DNA of 54,208 nucleotides, taken from the NCBI GenBank assembly GCA_021324795.1, contig JAJPIK010000071.1, positions 1 through 54,208 on the forward strand. The letters are read 5' to 3'. Of this stretch, positions 42,584 through 49,836 are shown in pieces. The stretch is from Chloroflexota bacterium. GTDB lineage: Bacteria; Chloroflexota; UBA6077; FW602-bin22; CADDYW01. The notes beneath the pieces are model-generated. The model saw only the letters and a program-made list of their open reading frames with translations, searched no databases and had not been told where the DNA came from. Every line of letters begins with the position of its first letter. Position 1 is the first letter of the stretch. The position numbers and the translations under genes were made by a program.

Positions 42584-43057
42584 GTGCGTGTATTCGATGA
42601 ACTGACCCGTGATTTCACGGTCGCGACTTTTGTCGTTTGCAAGGCCAAGATTCTCCTCCTTTGGCATCGCAAGCTCCAGAAGTGGCTACCTCCGGGTGGC
42701 CACGTCGAGCCGAACGAGCTGCCCGACGAAGCCGCGATGCGGGAAGTCCGGGAAGAGGCCGGAGTCGAGGTCGAGCTCGTCGGCGAGATCGGTCTACCGG
42801 TCGAATCGCCACGCCAATTGATGCGTCCGGCCGGCATTCAGCTCGAAGATATCTGTCCCGGCCACCAGCACATCGACCTGATCTATTTCGCCCGACCGAT
42901 TGATCCAAGCCAGATTACTACGACCGGCAATGCCGAGAGCGAGGCAGTTGGCTGGTTCAGCCTGACCGAGCTAGCCGCGCTCAGAGTGATTCCCGACGTC
43001 CGACTCTGGGCCGAACGGGCAATTCAAGCCGTCGATCTGGCGAGCTCGCGCACGTAG
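42584..43057 (+). CDS. Nudix hydrolase
   Basis: 157 residues with the Nudix box GGHVEPNELPDEAAMREVREEAGVEVEL given in two parts: GGHVEPNE and REVREEAGVEV (the G-x5-E-x7-R-E-x2-E-E-x-G pattern binding Mg). The enzyme hydrolyses a nucleoside diphosphate linked to another group; the exact substrate cannot be inferred. QHIDLIYFARP after the box resembles the ADP-ribose/NADH-type subgroup only loosely. The start is GTG 42584 after AGGGAGCA. Its 3' end overlaps the convergent uracil-DNA glycosylase gene by 34 bases. Confidence 0.88.
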   Translation: MRVFDELTRDFTVATFVVCKAKILLLWHRKLQKWLPPGGHVEPNELPDEAAMREVREEAGVEVELVGEIGLPVESPRQLMRPAGIQLEDICPGHQHIDLIYFARPIDPSQITTTGNAESEAVGWFSLTELAALRVIPDVRLWAERAIQAVDLASSRT

Positions 43058-43656
43058 CAGCCGAGCCGCTGGTAGTCTTCGGCTTGTCGCGCGAATGGAC
43101 GACTGATCATCGCTTGCTCGCTCGGGTGATAAAGCGGCACGAGCCGGCGATCACGCCAAGAGAATTGCTGACCGACCGCTTCGCGAAGGCGGAGCCCATG
43201 CGGCTCGATTCGATCGAGCGCTCGCAAGGCGGTGGTCCCCAGGGTAGCGACGATTGGCGCTTCGACCAGGGCGAGCTGGGCTTCCAAATGAGAGTGGCAA
43301 TTGAGAATCTCGACTTTGTTTGGCGGTCGGTTACGATCTCGCGCGTCGCGAGGATTACAGAGGACGACGTTGGTGACAAAGATCCGGTCGCGAGTCAGCC
43401 CGGCCGAAGTGAGCAGTCGGTTGAAGTTCTGGCCGGACCGATCGGCCGTGAGCGGAATGCCGCTCCGATCACCGCCGAGTCGTCCAGGAGCCTCGGCAAT
43501 GAAAAGAACCAGTGCATCAATTGGTCCATTATGTTCGCTAAGCACGCGGCGGCGCCCCGCCATGCTCGGACAACGCTGGCAGCTCGCTACGAGCTGGACG
43601 AGACGGGCGAAGGCCTCGGCACAGGACGAGCTAGGGTCAGGTAGCAAGGTCGTCAT
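43024..43656 (-). CDS. Fe-S uracil-DNA glycosylase, family 4/5-like
   Basis: 210 residues. Four cysteines are placed as in [4Fe-4S] UDGs: C26/C29 in ASCQRCPSM, one in NVVLCNPRD and one in ILNCHSHLEAQL. Motif 1 is FIAEAPGRLGGDRSGIPLTA, followed by DRSGQNFNRLL; the C-terminal motif is LVPLYHPSE with the His. The APGRLGGxRSG pattern is nearer family 5 (UDGb) than family 4. The enzyme removes uracil or deaminated bases at the start of base excision repair. ATG 43656 is about six bases after a predicted -10, so the mRNA would be leaderless. Confidence 0.85.
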   Translation of the reverse strand: MTTLLPDPSSSCAEAFARLVQLVASCQRCPSMAGRRRVLSEHNGPIDALVLFIAEAPGRLGGDRSGIPLTADRSGQNFNRLLTSAGLTRDRIFVTNVVLCNPRDARDRNRPPNKVEILNCHSHLEAQLALVEAPIVATLGTTALRALDRIEPHGLRLREAVGQQFSWRDRRLVPLYHPSEQAMISRPFARQAEDYQRLGCYVRELARSTA

Positions 43657-43662
43657 AACAAT

Positions 43663-43691
43663 AGGTTATGCGGGGAGGAGGAGATTGTCAA
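43663..43691 (-). promoter_or_regulatory. Promoter of the uracil-DNA glycosylase gene
   Basis: Minus strand TTGACA (43691-43686, a perfect -35), 17 bases, TAACCT (43668-43663). The start would fall within or next to ATG 43656. Confidence 0.5.
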
Positions 43692-43710
43692 CACTACTCC
43701 CGAATAAGCG

Positions 43711-43983
43711 ATGCCGGTGACGATTCTTGGCATCTTACCTCCGGCCTGGATCCTCGTCGCCCTGCTCGGAGCACTCTGGGCATCCTTCGCCGCGACGTTA
43801 TACCCTCTACGCGCACGACCGTTTCTTCGCTCACTCGCCGCGGCGATCATTGGCGCAGCAGTCGGCGATACGCTCGGGTTGGCTTTCGGCATCACCACCC
43901 TCAGCGTGGGTGATGTTCAAGTGCTGAGCGTATCCCTTGGCGCCGTGCTTGCCATCCTCATTGTTCGCCGCCCGGTCGCGTGA
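43711..43983 (+). CDS. Small hydrophobic membrane protein
   Basis: 90 residues with two or three hydrophobic segments (ILPPAWILVALLGALWASF, SLAAAIIGAAVGDTLGLAFG, VLSVSLGAVLAILIVRRP). It resembles small DUF4321-type membrane proteins only in size and layout; I do not recognise a family. The gene follows a G-rich GGAGGAGGAG stretch about 30 bases upstream, and its 3' end contains the promoter of the next gene. Possible role in envelope or stress; unknown. Confidence 0.55.
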   Translation: MPVTILGILPPAWILVALLGALWASFAATLYPLRARPFLRSLAAAIIGAAVGDTLGLAFGITTLSVGDVQVLSVSLGAVLAILIVRRPVA

Positions 43984-43989
43984 TACAAT
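43961..43989 (+). promoter_or_regulatory. Promoter upstream of the small membrane-protein pair
   Basis: TTGTTC (43961-43966), 17 bases, TACAAT (43984-43989) with TGA in front (extended -10). The start near 43996 leaves a 38-base leader before ATG 44034. Confidence 0.5.
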
Positions 43990-44033
43990 GACCATAGTGT
44001 ATCCCACTTCGCAACCTGGAGGTCCCTGCCCCA

Positions 44034-44324
44034 ATGGGGACGATTCGCGATATTGCGATCATTATCGTGGCCCTCTTCGATATTGTTCTGCTCGCGCTCC
44101 TCATTGCCATCGCCTTCGTCATCTGGCGGCTTTTGAAGACACTTCTGGCTGAAATTCCCCCGGTGCTCGGCGCCGCTAAGAAAACGACGACAACCGTCGA
44201 AGGAACGGTCGATTTCATGTCGACGACCGCTGCTATGCCCTTGATCCGCGCAGTAAGCTTGCTCTACGCAACCACCCGTTTTGTTCAAATCCTCTTCGCG
44301 CGACGCGGTGGAGGCGATTCGTGA
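44034..44324 (+). CDS. Small membrane protein (DUF948-like layout)
   Basis: 96 residues: an N-terminal membrane helix (DIAIIIVALFDIVLLALLIA) followed by an amphipathic part with LLKTLLAEIPPVLGAAKKTT, a Thr-rich segment and a short C-terminal hydrophobic stretch. The arrangement resembles bacterial DUF948/YtxG-type general-stress proteins, which usually pair with YtxH-like proteins; the next gene is such a candidate. ATG 44034 follows GGAGG. The stop overlaps the next start, indicating coupled translation. Confidence 0.6.
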   Translation: MGTIRDIAIIIVALFDIVLLALLIAIAFVIWRLLKTLLAEIPPVLGAAKKTTTTVEGTVDFMSTTAAMPLIRAVSLLYATTRFVQILFARRGGGDS

Positions 44325-44638
44325 TGAATCTGAAAACTAGATCCTCATTCCTTCCTGCCAGTTGGCCGGTGCTGGTGGCCGGCGGACTCGTCACGGTTGC
44401 CGCAGTGGTGGTTGTCACGCAGTTCACGGCAAACGATCGCCCGCTGAGCCAGCTCGGTCAGGAGGCGCAAAGCTTCGTCGTCGAGCTGCCGGATCGCATT
44501 CAGCGTTTTGTTCGAGAAGCACGCGAACGTTTCGCGCTCGCCAAGGAGGGGTTCCGCGCGGCGCGCGCCGAAAGTGAGCGAGGTCTGATCGCCCAGCTTG
44601 AAGAAGCCAAACAGCGTGGGTCGTTGCCGCCGGTTTAG
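44324..44638 (+). CDS. Small YtxH-like membrane protein
   Basis: 104 residues from ATG 44324 (a GTG one codon upstream is possible). One membrane helix (WPVLVAGGLVTVAAVVVVTQ) is followed by a long charged helix (RIQRFVREARERFALAKEGF, RAESERGLIAQLEEAKQ). This is the YtxH layout: an N-terminal anchor and a coiled-coil tail. It overlaps the preceding small membrane-protein gene. The sigma factor downstream, also stress-type by family, makes a general-stress envelope role plausible. Confidence 0.6.
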   Translation: MNLKTRSSFLPASWPVLVAGGLVTVAAVVVVTQFTANDRPLSQLGQEAQSFVVELPDRIQRFVREARERFALAKEGFRAARAESERGLIAQLEEAKQRGSLPPV

Positions 44639-44829
44639 CTTAAACGCCTTGCCAGCCGTGCCTCGCACCGCCAGCGATGTATCCATGCGCCACCATCGAG
44701 TCAGGCATGGCCCGTTGGGCCACCACAGATGATAGATGATGAAGTCGGCAGGCATCCCACACCCTTCGCGGGGCTCAAGGCAAGCTCTCATCGTCTCCCA
44801 GAAGGAGAGAGAATTTCAATCGAGGCTTC

Positions 44830-45612
44830 ATGACGGTACCCCCGAGTGACCCGCCACGATCCGACCCCCGGCCGATCGATGAGCTCTTCGCCGAGTACGC
44901 GAGGACACGTCGGTCAGACCTGCGTGAAGAGTTGATCGTCATGCATCTGGATCTGGTTTCCCGCTTAGCCCGCCAGCTTGCCGGGCGAAGCTCGATTCTC
45001 GATGACCTCATTCAGGTTGGTTACATCGGCCTGATGAAAGCAATCGACCGCTTTGAGCCATCGCGCCAGATTGCCTTCGTTGCCTACGCGATTCCAACGA
45101 TCGCTGGCGAGATGAAGCGCTACTTACGCGACAAAGGCCCGATTATCCACATTCCCCGCCAGATTCAGGAACAGCGGGAAGGGGTAGAGCGTACGACGGA
45201 TCGACTTACCCAAAAACTGCATCGACCGCCGAGCGATGCCGAGATTGCCGAGGAGCTTGGCTGGGAGCTCCAACGGGTGGTCGAGGTGCGAGCGATCGAG
45301 TTCGTCCGACCGGTCTCCCTTGATCGTCCGCTCGACAGTCAGCCAGACGAGCCAAGCATGCTCCTGGGCGAAGCGATTCCCTGGGACGACGAGACGCTAG
45401 GGCACTCGGAGGATCGCTTGCTTCTCGAACGTGCCTTTGATACCTTGACCCCCCGCCAACGAGCAATTCTCTACTTGCTGTTCTACGAAGACCTCTCACA
45501 AGCCCAGATCGGTGAGCGGCTCAGCATCTCGCAGATGCAAGTCAGTCGGCTAAGCCGCGCAGCCCTGGAGCGTCTGCGCCAGGGCCTTGCCCAGGGTGGC
45601 CTCGAAGGTTAG
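44830..45612 (+). CDS. RNA polymerase sigma factor, SigB/SigF/SigG group
   Basis: 260 residues with region 2 (LVSRLARQLAGRSSILDDLI, then QVGYIGLMKAIDRFEPSR and FVAYAIPTIAGEMKRYLRDK, the -10-recognising part), region 3 (QKLHRPPSDAEIAEELG) and region 4 with LTPRQRAILYLLFYEDLSQA and the helix-turn-helix IGERLSISQMQVSRLSRAAL. The layout matches group 3 sigma factors of the B/F type that control general stress or development. In Firmicutes and Actinobacteria these are held by RsbW/SpoIIAB anti-sigma factors; none is adjacent here. It is convergent with a GSP17M-like gene, overlapping by four bases. Confidence 0.92.
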   Translation: MTVPPSDPPRSDPRPIDELFAEYARTRRSDLREELIVMHLDLVSRLARQLAGRSSILDDLIQVGYIGLMKAIDRFEPSRQIAFVAYAIPTIAGEMKRYLRDKGPIIHIPRQIQEQREGVERTTDRLTQKLHRPPSDAEIAEELGWELQRVVEVRAIEFVRPVSLDRPLDSQPDEPSMLLGEAIPWDDETLGHSEDRLLLERAFDTLTPRQRAILYLLFYEDLSQAQIGERLSISQMQVSRLSRAALERLRQGLAQGGLEG

Positions 45613-45926
45613 CGCACACCCGGCTCGCTGGCCGGCGCCCAGCCGAACTCGAGGACGAGACCGCCCCGGCGGGCAATCTCGTCGGCGATCGAGACGGCCG
45701 GTAAGGCCTCCGAGTTGACCAGCATCAGGACGTCCCCCGGATTGATGTTACGCTCGTACTCCCATACCGCCTCGGCAGGGATGCCGAGGGGGCCTAGGAC
45801 GTCGACCAGCGAGCGAGGGAGGATCTCGAAGCGAATCTCGCCTGGCTCAACTCCAGCGAGAGTCAAAGCGTCGACCGCCAATTGCGCATCATCTCGTCGA
45901 TGAAAAACTCCACCCACCGCGGCCAT
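45609..45926 (-). CDS. General stress protein 17M-like protein
   Basis: 105 residues from ATG 45926, which lies five bases after GGAGG; an in-frame start at 45938 is less likely. AAVGGVFHRRDDAQLAVDAL is the opening of the GSP17M (YflT-type) family, which repeats a ferredoxin-like beta-alpha unit; EIRFEILPRSLVD and VLMLVNSEALPAVSIADEIA complete the domain. Function unknown; YflT is part of the SigB regulon in Bacillus. Here the gene lies back-to-back with a SigB-like sigma factor, which fits membership in its regulon. Confidence 0.7.
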   Translation of the reverse strand: MAAVGGVFHRRDDAQLAVDALTLAGVEPGEIRFEILPRSLVDVLGPLGIPAEAVWEYERNINPGDVLMLVNSEALPAVSIADEIARRGGLVLEFGWAPASEPGVR

Positions 45927-46085
45927 ATTTGCCTCCAAGAAAGCTGCACCGTGCTAAGCTATTCTTAAGGACCGAAGCAGACCATGTGCCACCGGGAGTA
46001 TTCACACATTGTTCAGCTTGACCGGATTGCTGTTTATTCTTCATTCACGAGCCGCCTGACATAATGCATCTGTCCGAGTTGAATG

Positions 46086-46111
46086 CCTCTTGATCAACGG
46101 CGATCGAGAGG
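46086..46111. other. Ten-base-pair hairpin in an intergenic region
   Basis: CCTCTTGATC and GATCGAGAGG pair over ten positions (one T-G pair) around AACGGC. No T-run follows on either strand. The 45927-46363 spacer otherwise holds only the low-confidence small frame at 46130-46279 and the tRNA-Arg terminator. Confidence 0.35.
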
Positions 46112-46129
46112 TATCGGACAAAGGGAAAA

Positions 46130-46279
46130 TCATCCCCCCTTTCCAACTACGGCCGCCGGGGTTCCAGCCGCCCCGGCGGCCACGTGGTGATAAAAGCCCA
46201 CCCTAAAGCGCAGGAACTCGACACCAATCGGAAGATGGTCCGCCGCGTATTCGATGTATTGAGCGTGATCGAGTCCCAC
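46130..46279 (-). CDS. Possible small protein downstream of tRNA-Arg
   Basis: A frame of about 50 codons from GTG 46279, reading GLDHAQYIEYAADHLPIGVE then FLRFRVGFYHHVAAG. The composition looks protein-like, with histidines and aromatic residues in regular places, and a hairpin follows the stop. There is no clear ribosome site and no recognised family. The frame stays open further up to 46336 but there runs through the tRNA terminator, so a start in the middle is assumed. Treat as a candidate only. Confidence 0.22.
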   Translation of the reverse strand: MGLDHAQYIEYAADHLPIGVEFLRFRVGFYHHVAAGAAGTPAAVVGKGG

Positions 46280-46323
46280 GCCGAAGGCATACAGTGCACA
46301 AAAGCAGACGCGAGCACAAACAG

Positions 46324-46359
46324 AAAGCCGCATCACGGCGTACGGTGATGCGGCTCTTT
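46324..46359 (-). terminator. Terminator of tRNA-Arg
   Basis: AGCCGCATCAC (46326-46336) pairs perfectly with GTGATGCGGCT (46345-46355), 11 base pairs with an eight-base loop. On the minus strand TTTCTGTTTGTG follows the stem, a moderate T tract. It begins a few bases after the tRNA 3' end. Confidence 0.8.
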
Positions 46360-46362
46360 GGG

Positions 46363-46436
46363 TACGCCCGAAGGGACTCGAACCCCTGACCTTCAGGTCC
46401 GCAACCTGACGTTCTATCCAACTGAACTACGGGCGC
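46363..46436 (-). tRNA. tRNA-Arg (anticodon GCG)
   Basis: A complete cloverleaf on the minus strand: acceptor GCGCCCG/CGGGCGT (first pair G-T), D arm with TAGTTCAGTTGGATAGAA, anticodon arm TCAGG-TTGCGGA-CCTGA giving anticodon GCG, and T arm AGGGG-TTCGAGT-CCCTT. Discriminator A is encoded; CCA is not. GCG reads CGC/CGU directly, whereas most bacteria use ACG (inosine) for these codons. Promoter and terminator flank it as a single-gene unit. Confidence 0.95.
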
Positions 46437-46445
46437 AACAAGCAG

Positions 46446-46474
46446 AGTATAGCAGACGGTACTCAAGAAAGCAA
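46446..46474 (-). promoter_or_regulatory. Promoter of tRNA-Arg
   Basis: Minus strand TTGCTT (46474-46469), 17 bases, TATACT (46451-46446) with TGC before the -10. The start would be a few bases upstream of the tRNA 5' end. Confidence 0.6.
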
Positions 46475-46758
46475 ATTGCAATGCGTGCTGACCGGGGTGA
46501 TCGTCTGCGGACGTCATCCTTCCACTGGTGCCCGCCATCCCATGTCCAAAGCTCTTCCCAGGCACATCGTAGCACAACTGGAGCGGTTAGGGCAGGCATT
46601 GCTCCAGGTCGCCCGACCCCAGAGGGCATCTTCCTTTGCAGACCGTCGCTGCGCAAAGGGTGGCAGTCCTGTTTTCCTCCTACCTTACCACTGCTGACTA
46701 ACGTTCTTGCCTTCGCCTGTTCTCACGGAAACTTGTCGCTCCCAGACACTTCGATTTC

Positions 46759-46787
46759 TTGACAAGGGGTGGGGCGGCTGGTAACAT
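46759..46787 (+). promoter_or_regulatory. Promoter of the CocE-LacI-HyuBA operon
   Basis: TTGACA (46759-46764), 17 bases, TAACAT (46782-46787). The -35 is perfect. The predicted start, about 46794, lies inside the palindromic operator. Confidence 0.75.
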
Positions 46788-46788
46788 A

Positions 46789-46820
46789 GCCCGCAAACGT
46801 TTCCGGAAACGTTTGCGGGC
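46789..46820. promoter_or_regulatory. Perfect 32-bp palindromic operator, likely LacI-family site
   Basis: The half-site GCCCGCAAACGTTTCC is followed by its exact reverse complement. Each half contains AAACGTTT, itself a palindrome with a central CG, as in LacI/GalR-family operators. It begins one base after the -10 and covers the transcription start, so a bound repressor would block initiation. The LacI gene at 48808-49836 in the same operon is the obvious candidate (inference). Confidence 0.8.
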
Positions 46821-46842
46821 CAGTGAAATTGAGGTAAACGGC

Positions 46843-48804
46843 ATGTCAGCGGATGCAGCCTACCCGGTGAAAGTCATTCGCAACGTCATGATCCCAATGC
46901 CCGACGGGGTCCACCTCGCGGCAAATCTCTTTCTCCCCGAAGCCGAGGGACGCTACCCCGGCATCTTTACCTTCACCCCCTACCTCAAAGACGGCCGGGC
47001 CGGGTGGTCGCAAGCGCCGCAGCAACGCCACTTCGCGAGCCGTGGCTACGCCGCGATGCAGGTCGATTTCCGAGGAGTCGGCTGCTCCGAGGGAATCAAT
47101 CCGTATCCTTTTGATCCGCAGGAGCGAGCCGACGGCCACCAGATCGTCGAGTGGATGGCCGCGCAGCCGTGGTGCACCGGCGACATCGGGATCTGGGGAA
47201 CGTCTTACGGCGGCATCACCGCACTGAGCATCGCCTCCACGCGTCCACCCCACCTGAAGGCCATCGTGCCGCTCAACGCCACGGTCGACAACTACGAGTG
47301 GTTCCTCCGCACTCACGGCTGTCAGGAATTGATGTACTGCGACGTGGGGTGGGCGGCGCGGATGGCCGCGTCGAACCTGACGCCACCGATCATTCAGGAT
47401 CCGGCCGGCCATTGGATGCGGGTCTGGCGGGAGCGGCTTGAAGCGAATCAGCCCTGGATCCTCTCCTGGCACGGCCAGCCGCCGGATCCGGAGTTCTGGC
47501 TACGGCGCCGTATTCCCTATGATCAGATCGAAGTTCCTTATTTTGGCATCTGCGGCTGGTATGACGCTTACACGGCGCCGACGTTCATGGTTTACGAAGC
47601 GGTTCGGGGTCCAAAGCGGGTCCTCATCGGTCCGTGGAAGCACGTTTTCCCGGACCTCGCCCAGTGGCACGCAGCTGGCATCGCCCATGAGATGGATCGC
47701 TGGTGGGATCGCTGGCTGAAGGAAATCGACAACGGAGTCGACCGCGAGCCCTCGGTAACGATCTACGTGATGGGCGCGGAAAAGTGGCGGCACGAGACGA
47801 GCTGGCCGGTCAGCCGCACTCGCCCGGCCCGTCTCTATCTCGACCACGACCGACGCCTAGTCGATAGTTCGACCGCTGTCGCGGCCGGCTCGGACAAGTA
47901 CGCGTACGACTCACGCGTTGGCACCGGTTCAATCGATTGGCACAGCGGTCTCGCGGCGCTGCCGCTGCCGGGTGACCAGAGCTTCGACGACCACCTCTCG
48001 CTGGCCTACACCGCGGCGCCACTCGACCAGGATACCGAGATCCTGGGTGCGCCGGTCGCGCACGTCTTCGTCTCGGCGACCGAACCGGAGATCCAGCTCG
48101 CGGTGAAGCTCTGCGTCGTCGGACCAGACGACTGCTCGGCAGCTCATCTGTTCGGAACCGACGAACTAGGACGTGATTTGCTCAGTCGGGTGTTAGCCGG
48201 CACCCGCCTGTCACTCGGCGCTGCCCTCGAAGCGGAATTACTCGTCGTCTTCGTCGGCATGTTCGTCGGCCTCCTCGCCGGCTACCAGCGCGGCCTATTC
48301 AGCGAGATTATCATGCGACTCATCGACGTGTTTCTCGCCTTTCCGGGGCTGTTACTGGCAATCGCCATCGTCGCCGTACTCGGCCCGAGTCTCCAGAGCG
48401 CGATCCTCGCCGTCTCGATCACCTGGTGGCCGGTTTACGCCCGTCTGACCCGCAGCGCGGTGCTCACGGTTCGAGAGCAAGAGTACATCACTGCCGCCCG
48501 AGCGATTGGCGCGACCGAGTGGCGAATCATGCTCGGCTACGTCCTCCCGAACAGCGTGACACCGGCCATTGTTCAGTTCACCCTCTCGATTGGCGCCGCC
48601 TTGGAGACGATCGCCGGGCTGAGCTTTCTGGGATTCGGCGCCCAGCCCCCGACGCCGGAGTGGGGCGCACTGATCTTTGCTGGTTTCCGTTACATCCTGG
48701 TTGCGCCCTGGTATTCGACCTTTCCCGGCGTGGCCATCGTTCTCGTCGTCCTAATCTTCTCGGCGCTGGGCGACGCCCTACAACTCAGTCTCGGAGGCGT
48801 TTGA
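46843..48804 (+). CDS. Chimeric CocE/NonD-type hydrolase - DppC/OppC permease fusion
   Basis: 653 residues from ATG 46843, which follows GAGGTAAA; earlier in-frame codons lie in the promoter and operator. Residues 1-430 are an X-Pro-dipeptidyl/cocaine-esterase-type alpha/beta hydrolase: start MPDGVHLAANLFLP, oxyanion/nucleophile GTSYGG with Ser121, Asp241 in GWYDAYTAP, His267 in GPWKH; the C-terminal jelly-roll is cut at about LAVKLCVVGPDD. From about residue 434 the protein becomes a peptide-ABC permease: HLFGTDELGRDLLSRVLAG, IMRLIDVFLAFPGLLLAI, the EAA-type loop EYITAARAIGATEWRIMLGY and a complete C-terminus. The first membrane span of DppC is missing. An in-frame deletion joining two genes is the simplest explanation; an assembly chimera is possible. 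Confidence 0.8.
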   Translation: MSADAAYPVKVIRNVMIPMPDGVHLAANLFLPEAEGRYPGIFTFTPYLKDGRAGWSQAPQQRHFASRGYAAMQVDFRGVGCSEGINPYPFDPQERADGHQIVEWMAAQPWCTGDIGIWGTSYGGITALSIASTRPPHLKAIVPLNATVDNYEWFLRTHGCQELMYCDVGWAARMAASNLTPPIIQDPAGHWMRVWRERLEANQPWILSWHGQPPDPEFWLRRRIPYDQIEVPYFGICGWYDAYTAPTFMVYEAVRGPKRVLIGPWKHVFPDLAQWHAAGIAHEMDRWWDRWLKEIDNGVDREPSVTIYVMGAEKWRHETSWPVSRTRPARLYLDHDRRLVDSSTAVAAGSDKYAYDSRVGTGSIDWHSGLAALPLPGDQSFDDHLSLAYTAAPLDQDTEILGAPVAHVFVSATEPEIQLAVKLCVVGPDDCSAAHLFGTDELGRDLLSRVLAGTRLSLGAALEAELLVVFVGMFVGLLAGYQRGLFSEIIMRLIDVFLAFPGLLLAIAIVAVLGPSLQSAILAVSITWWPVYARLTRSAVLTVREQEYITAARAIGATEWRIMLGYVLPNSVTPAIVQFTLSIGAALETIAGLSFLGFGAQPPTPEWGALIFAGFRYILVAPWYSTFPGVAIVLVVLIFSALGDALQLSLGGV

Positions 48805-48807
48805 CCG

Positions 48808-49836
48808 TTGCGGATCACGATTCACGACGTCGCGCGCGCGGCCGGGGTTTCGGTCACAGCGGTATCGCGAGCGCTGAACAACAAGGGTGAGCTGAGCCCG
48901 GAGAAGCGGGCGCGGGTATTGGCTGCGGCCGAGCAACTTGGCTACGTCCCCAGCGGCGTCGCGCGGGCGCTCGTCTCCGGCCAGACCAAGACGCTCGGCG
49001 TCCTAGTAACCGACAACACCAGTCCGGTCTACGCCGAGATCCTCCGGGGCATCGAGGAAGCGGCATTGGGCGCCGGTTTCAGTCTCCTCTTCGGAAACTC
49101 CGCCGACTCGCAGGAACAGGCCCTGCGCTGGCTCGACCTGGTTCATGCCAAGCACGTCGACGGGCTGCTGCTGACGCCCGTCCAGACCGATCGTCGCGAT
49201 GTCGAGCGGCTCGGCGCCTGGGGAATCCCTTTCGTCATGCTATTGCGCTACTTCGTCGACGTTCCGTGTGACTACGTCGTGACGGATAACGTGCTGGCCG
49301 GTTATCTTGCCACTCGCCACCTCGTCGAGACGGGGCATCGTCGGATTGGCCACGTTGGCGGTCCACCGTGGACTTCGTCCGGCCGAGATCGCTTCCTCGG
49401 CTACCAGCGCGCGCTCCTCGAGCGGTCGATCCCGCTCGATGCCGATCTCGTGACGTGTGACTCTTTCACTATCGGCGGGGGTGCTCGGGCCGCCGAGGCT
49501 TTGCTGCGCCAGCCGAACCGGCCGACGGCCATCTTCGCATCGACCGACCTACAAGCCGTTGGCGTGCTAAAATGCGCGCGGTCATTTGGCTTGCGCGTGC
49601 CCGAAGACCTGGCGTTGGTTGGCGGCGACGACATCGAGCTGGCCGAGTTTTTAGAAGTACCGCTGACAACTTTCCACTATCCGGCTCGAGACATCGGCCG
49701 CATCGGGGCCGAACTGCTGATCGCCCGGATTCAAGATGGAATGAATCAGGTAGACCTTGAGCGCAACGATCGATTCAAGCGCATCGTCGTGGACCCTAAG
49801 CTTATTGTTAAGAAGTCATGCGGATGCTCAGATTAG
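48808..49836 (+). CDS. LacI-family transcriptional regulator
   Basis: 342 residues starting at TTG 48808, which follows GGAGG. The helix-turn-helix is TIHDVARAAGVSVTAVSRAL with the hinge helix SGVARALVSG; the periplasmic-binding-like effector domain (about 60-330) contains LGVLVTDNTSPVYAEILRGI, HVDGLLLTPVQ and AIFASTDLQAVGVL. It starts three bases after the chimeric gene's stop and its 3' end overlaps hyuB. The perfect palindrome at the operon promoter is the likely target, giving autoregulation relieved by an unknown ligand, probably a substrate of the hydantoinase/hydrolase pathway. Confidence 0.92.
   Translation: MRITIHDVARAAGVSVTAVSRALNNKGELSPEKRARVLAAAEQLGYVPSGVARALVSGQTKTLGVLVTDNTSPVYAEILRGIEEAALGAGFSLLFGNSADSQEQALRWLDLVHAKHVDGLLLTPVQTDRRDVERLGAWGIPFVMLLRYFVDVPCDYVVTDNVLAGYLATRHLVETGHRRIGHVGGPPWTSSGRDRFLGYQRALLERSIPLDADLVTCDSFTIGGGARAAEALLRQPNRPTAIFASTDLQAVGVLKCARSFGLRVPEDLALVGGDDIELAEFLEVPLTTFHYPARDIGRIGAELLIARIQDGMNQVDLERNDRFKRIVVDPKLIVKKSCGCSD

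Noticed and set aside
46358..46762. Plus-strand frame starting MGTPEGTRTPDLQVRN
   Set aside because: This peptide is the classic false translation of the complement of a tRNA gene, here tRNA-Arg.
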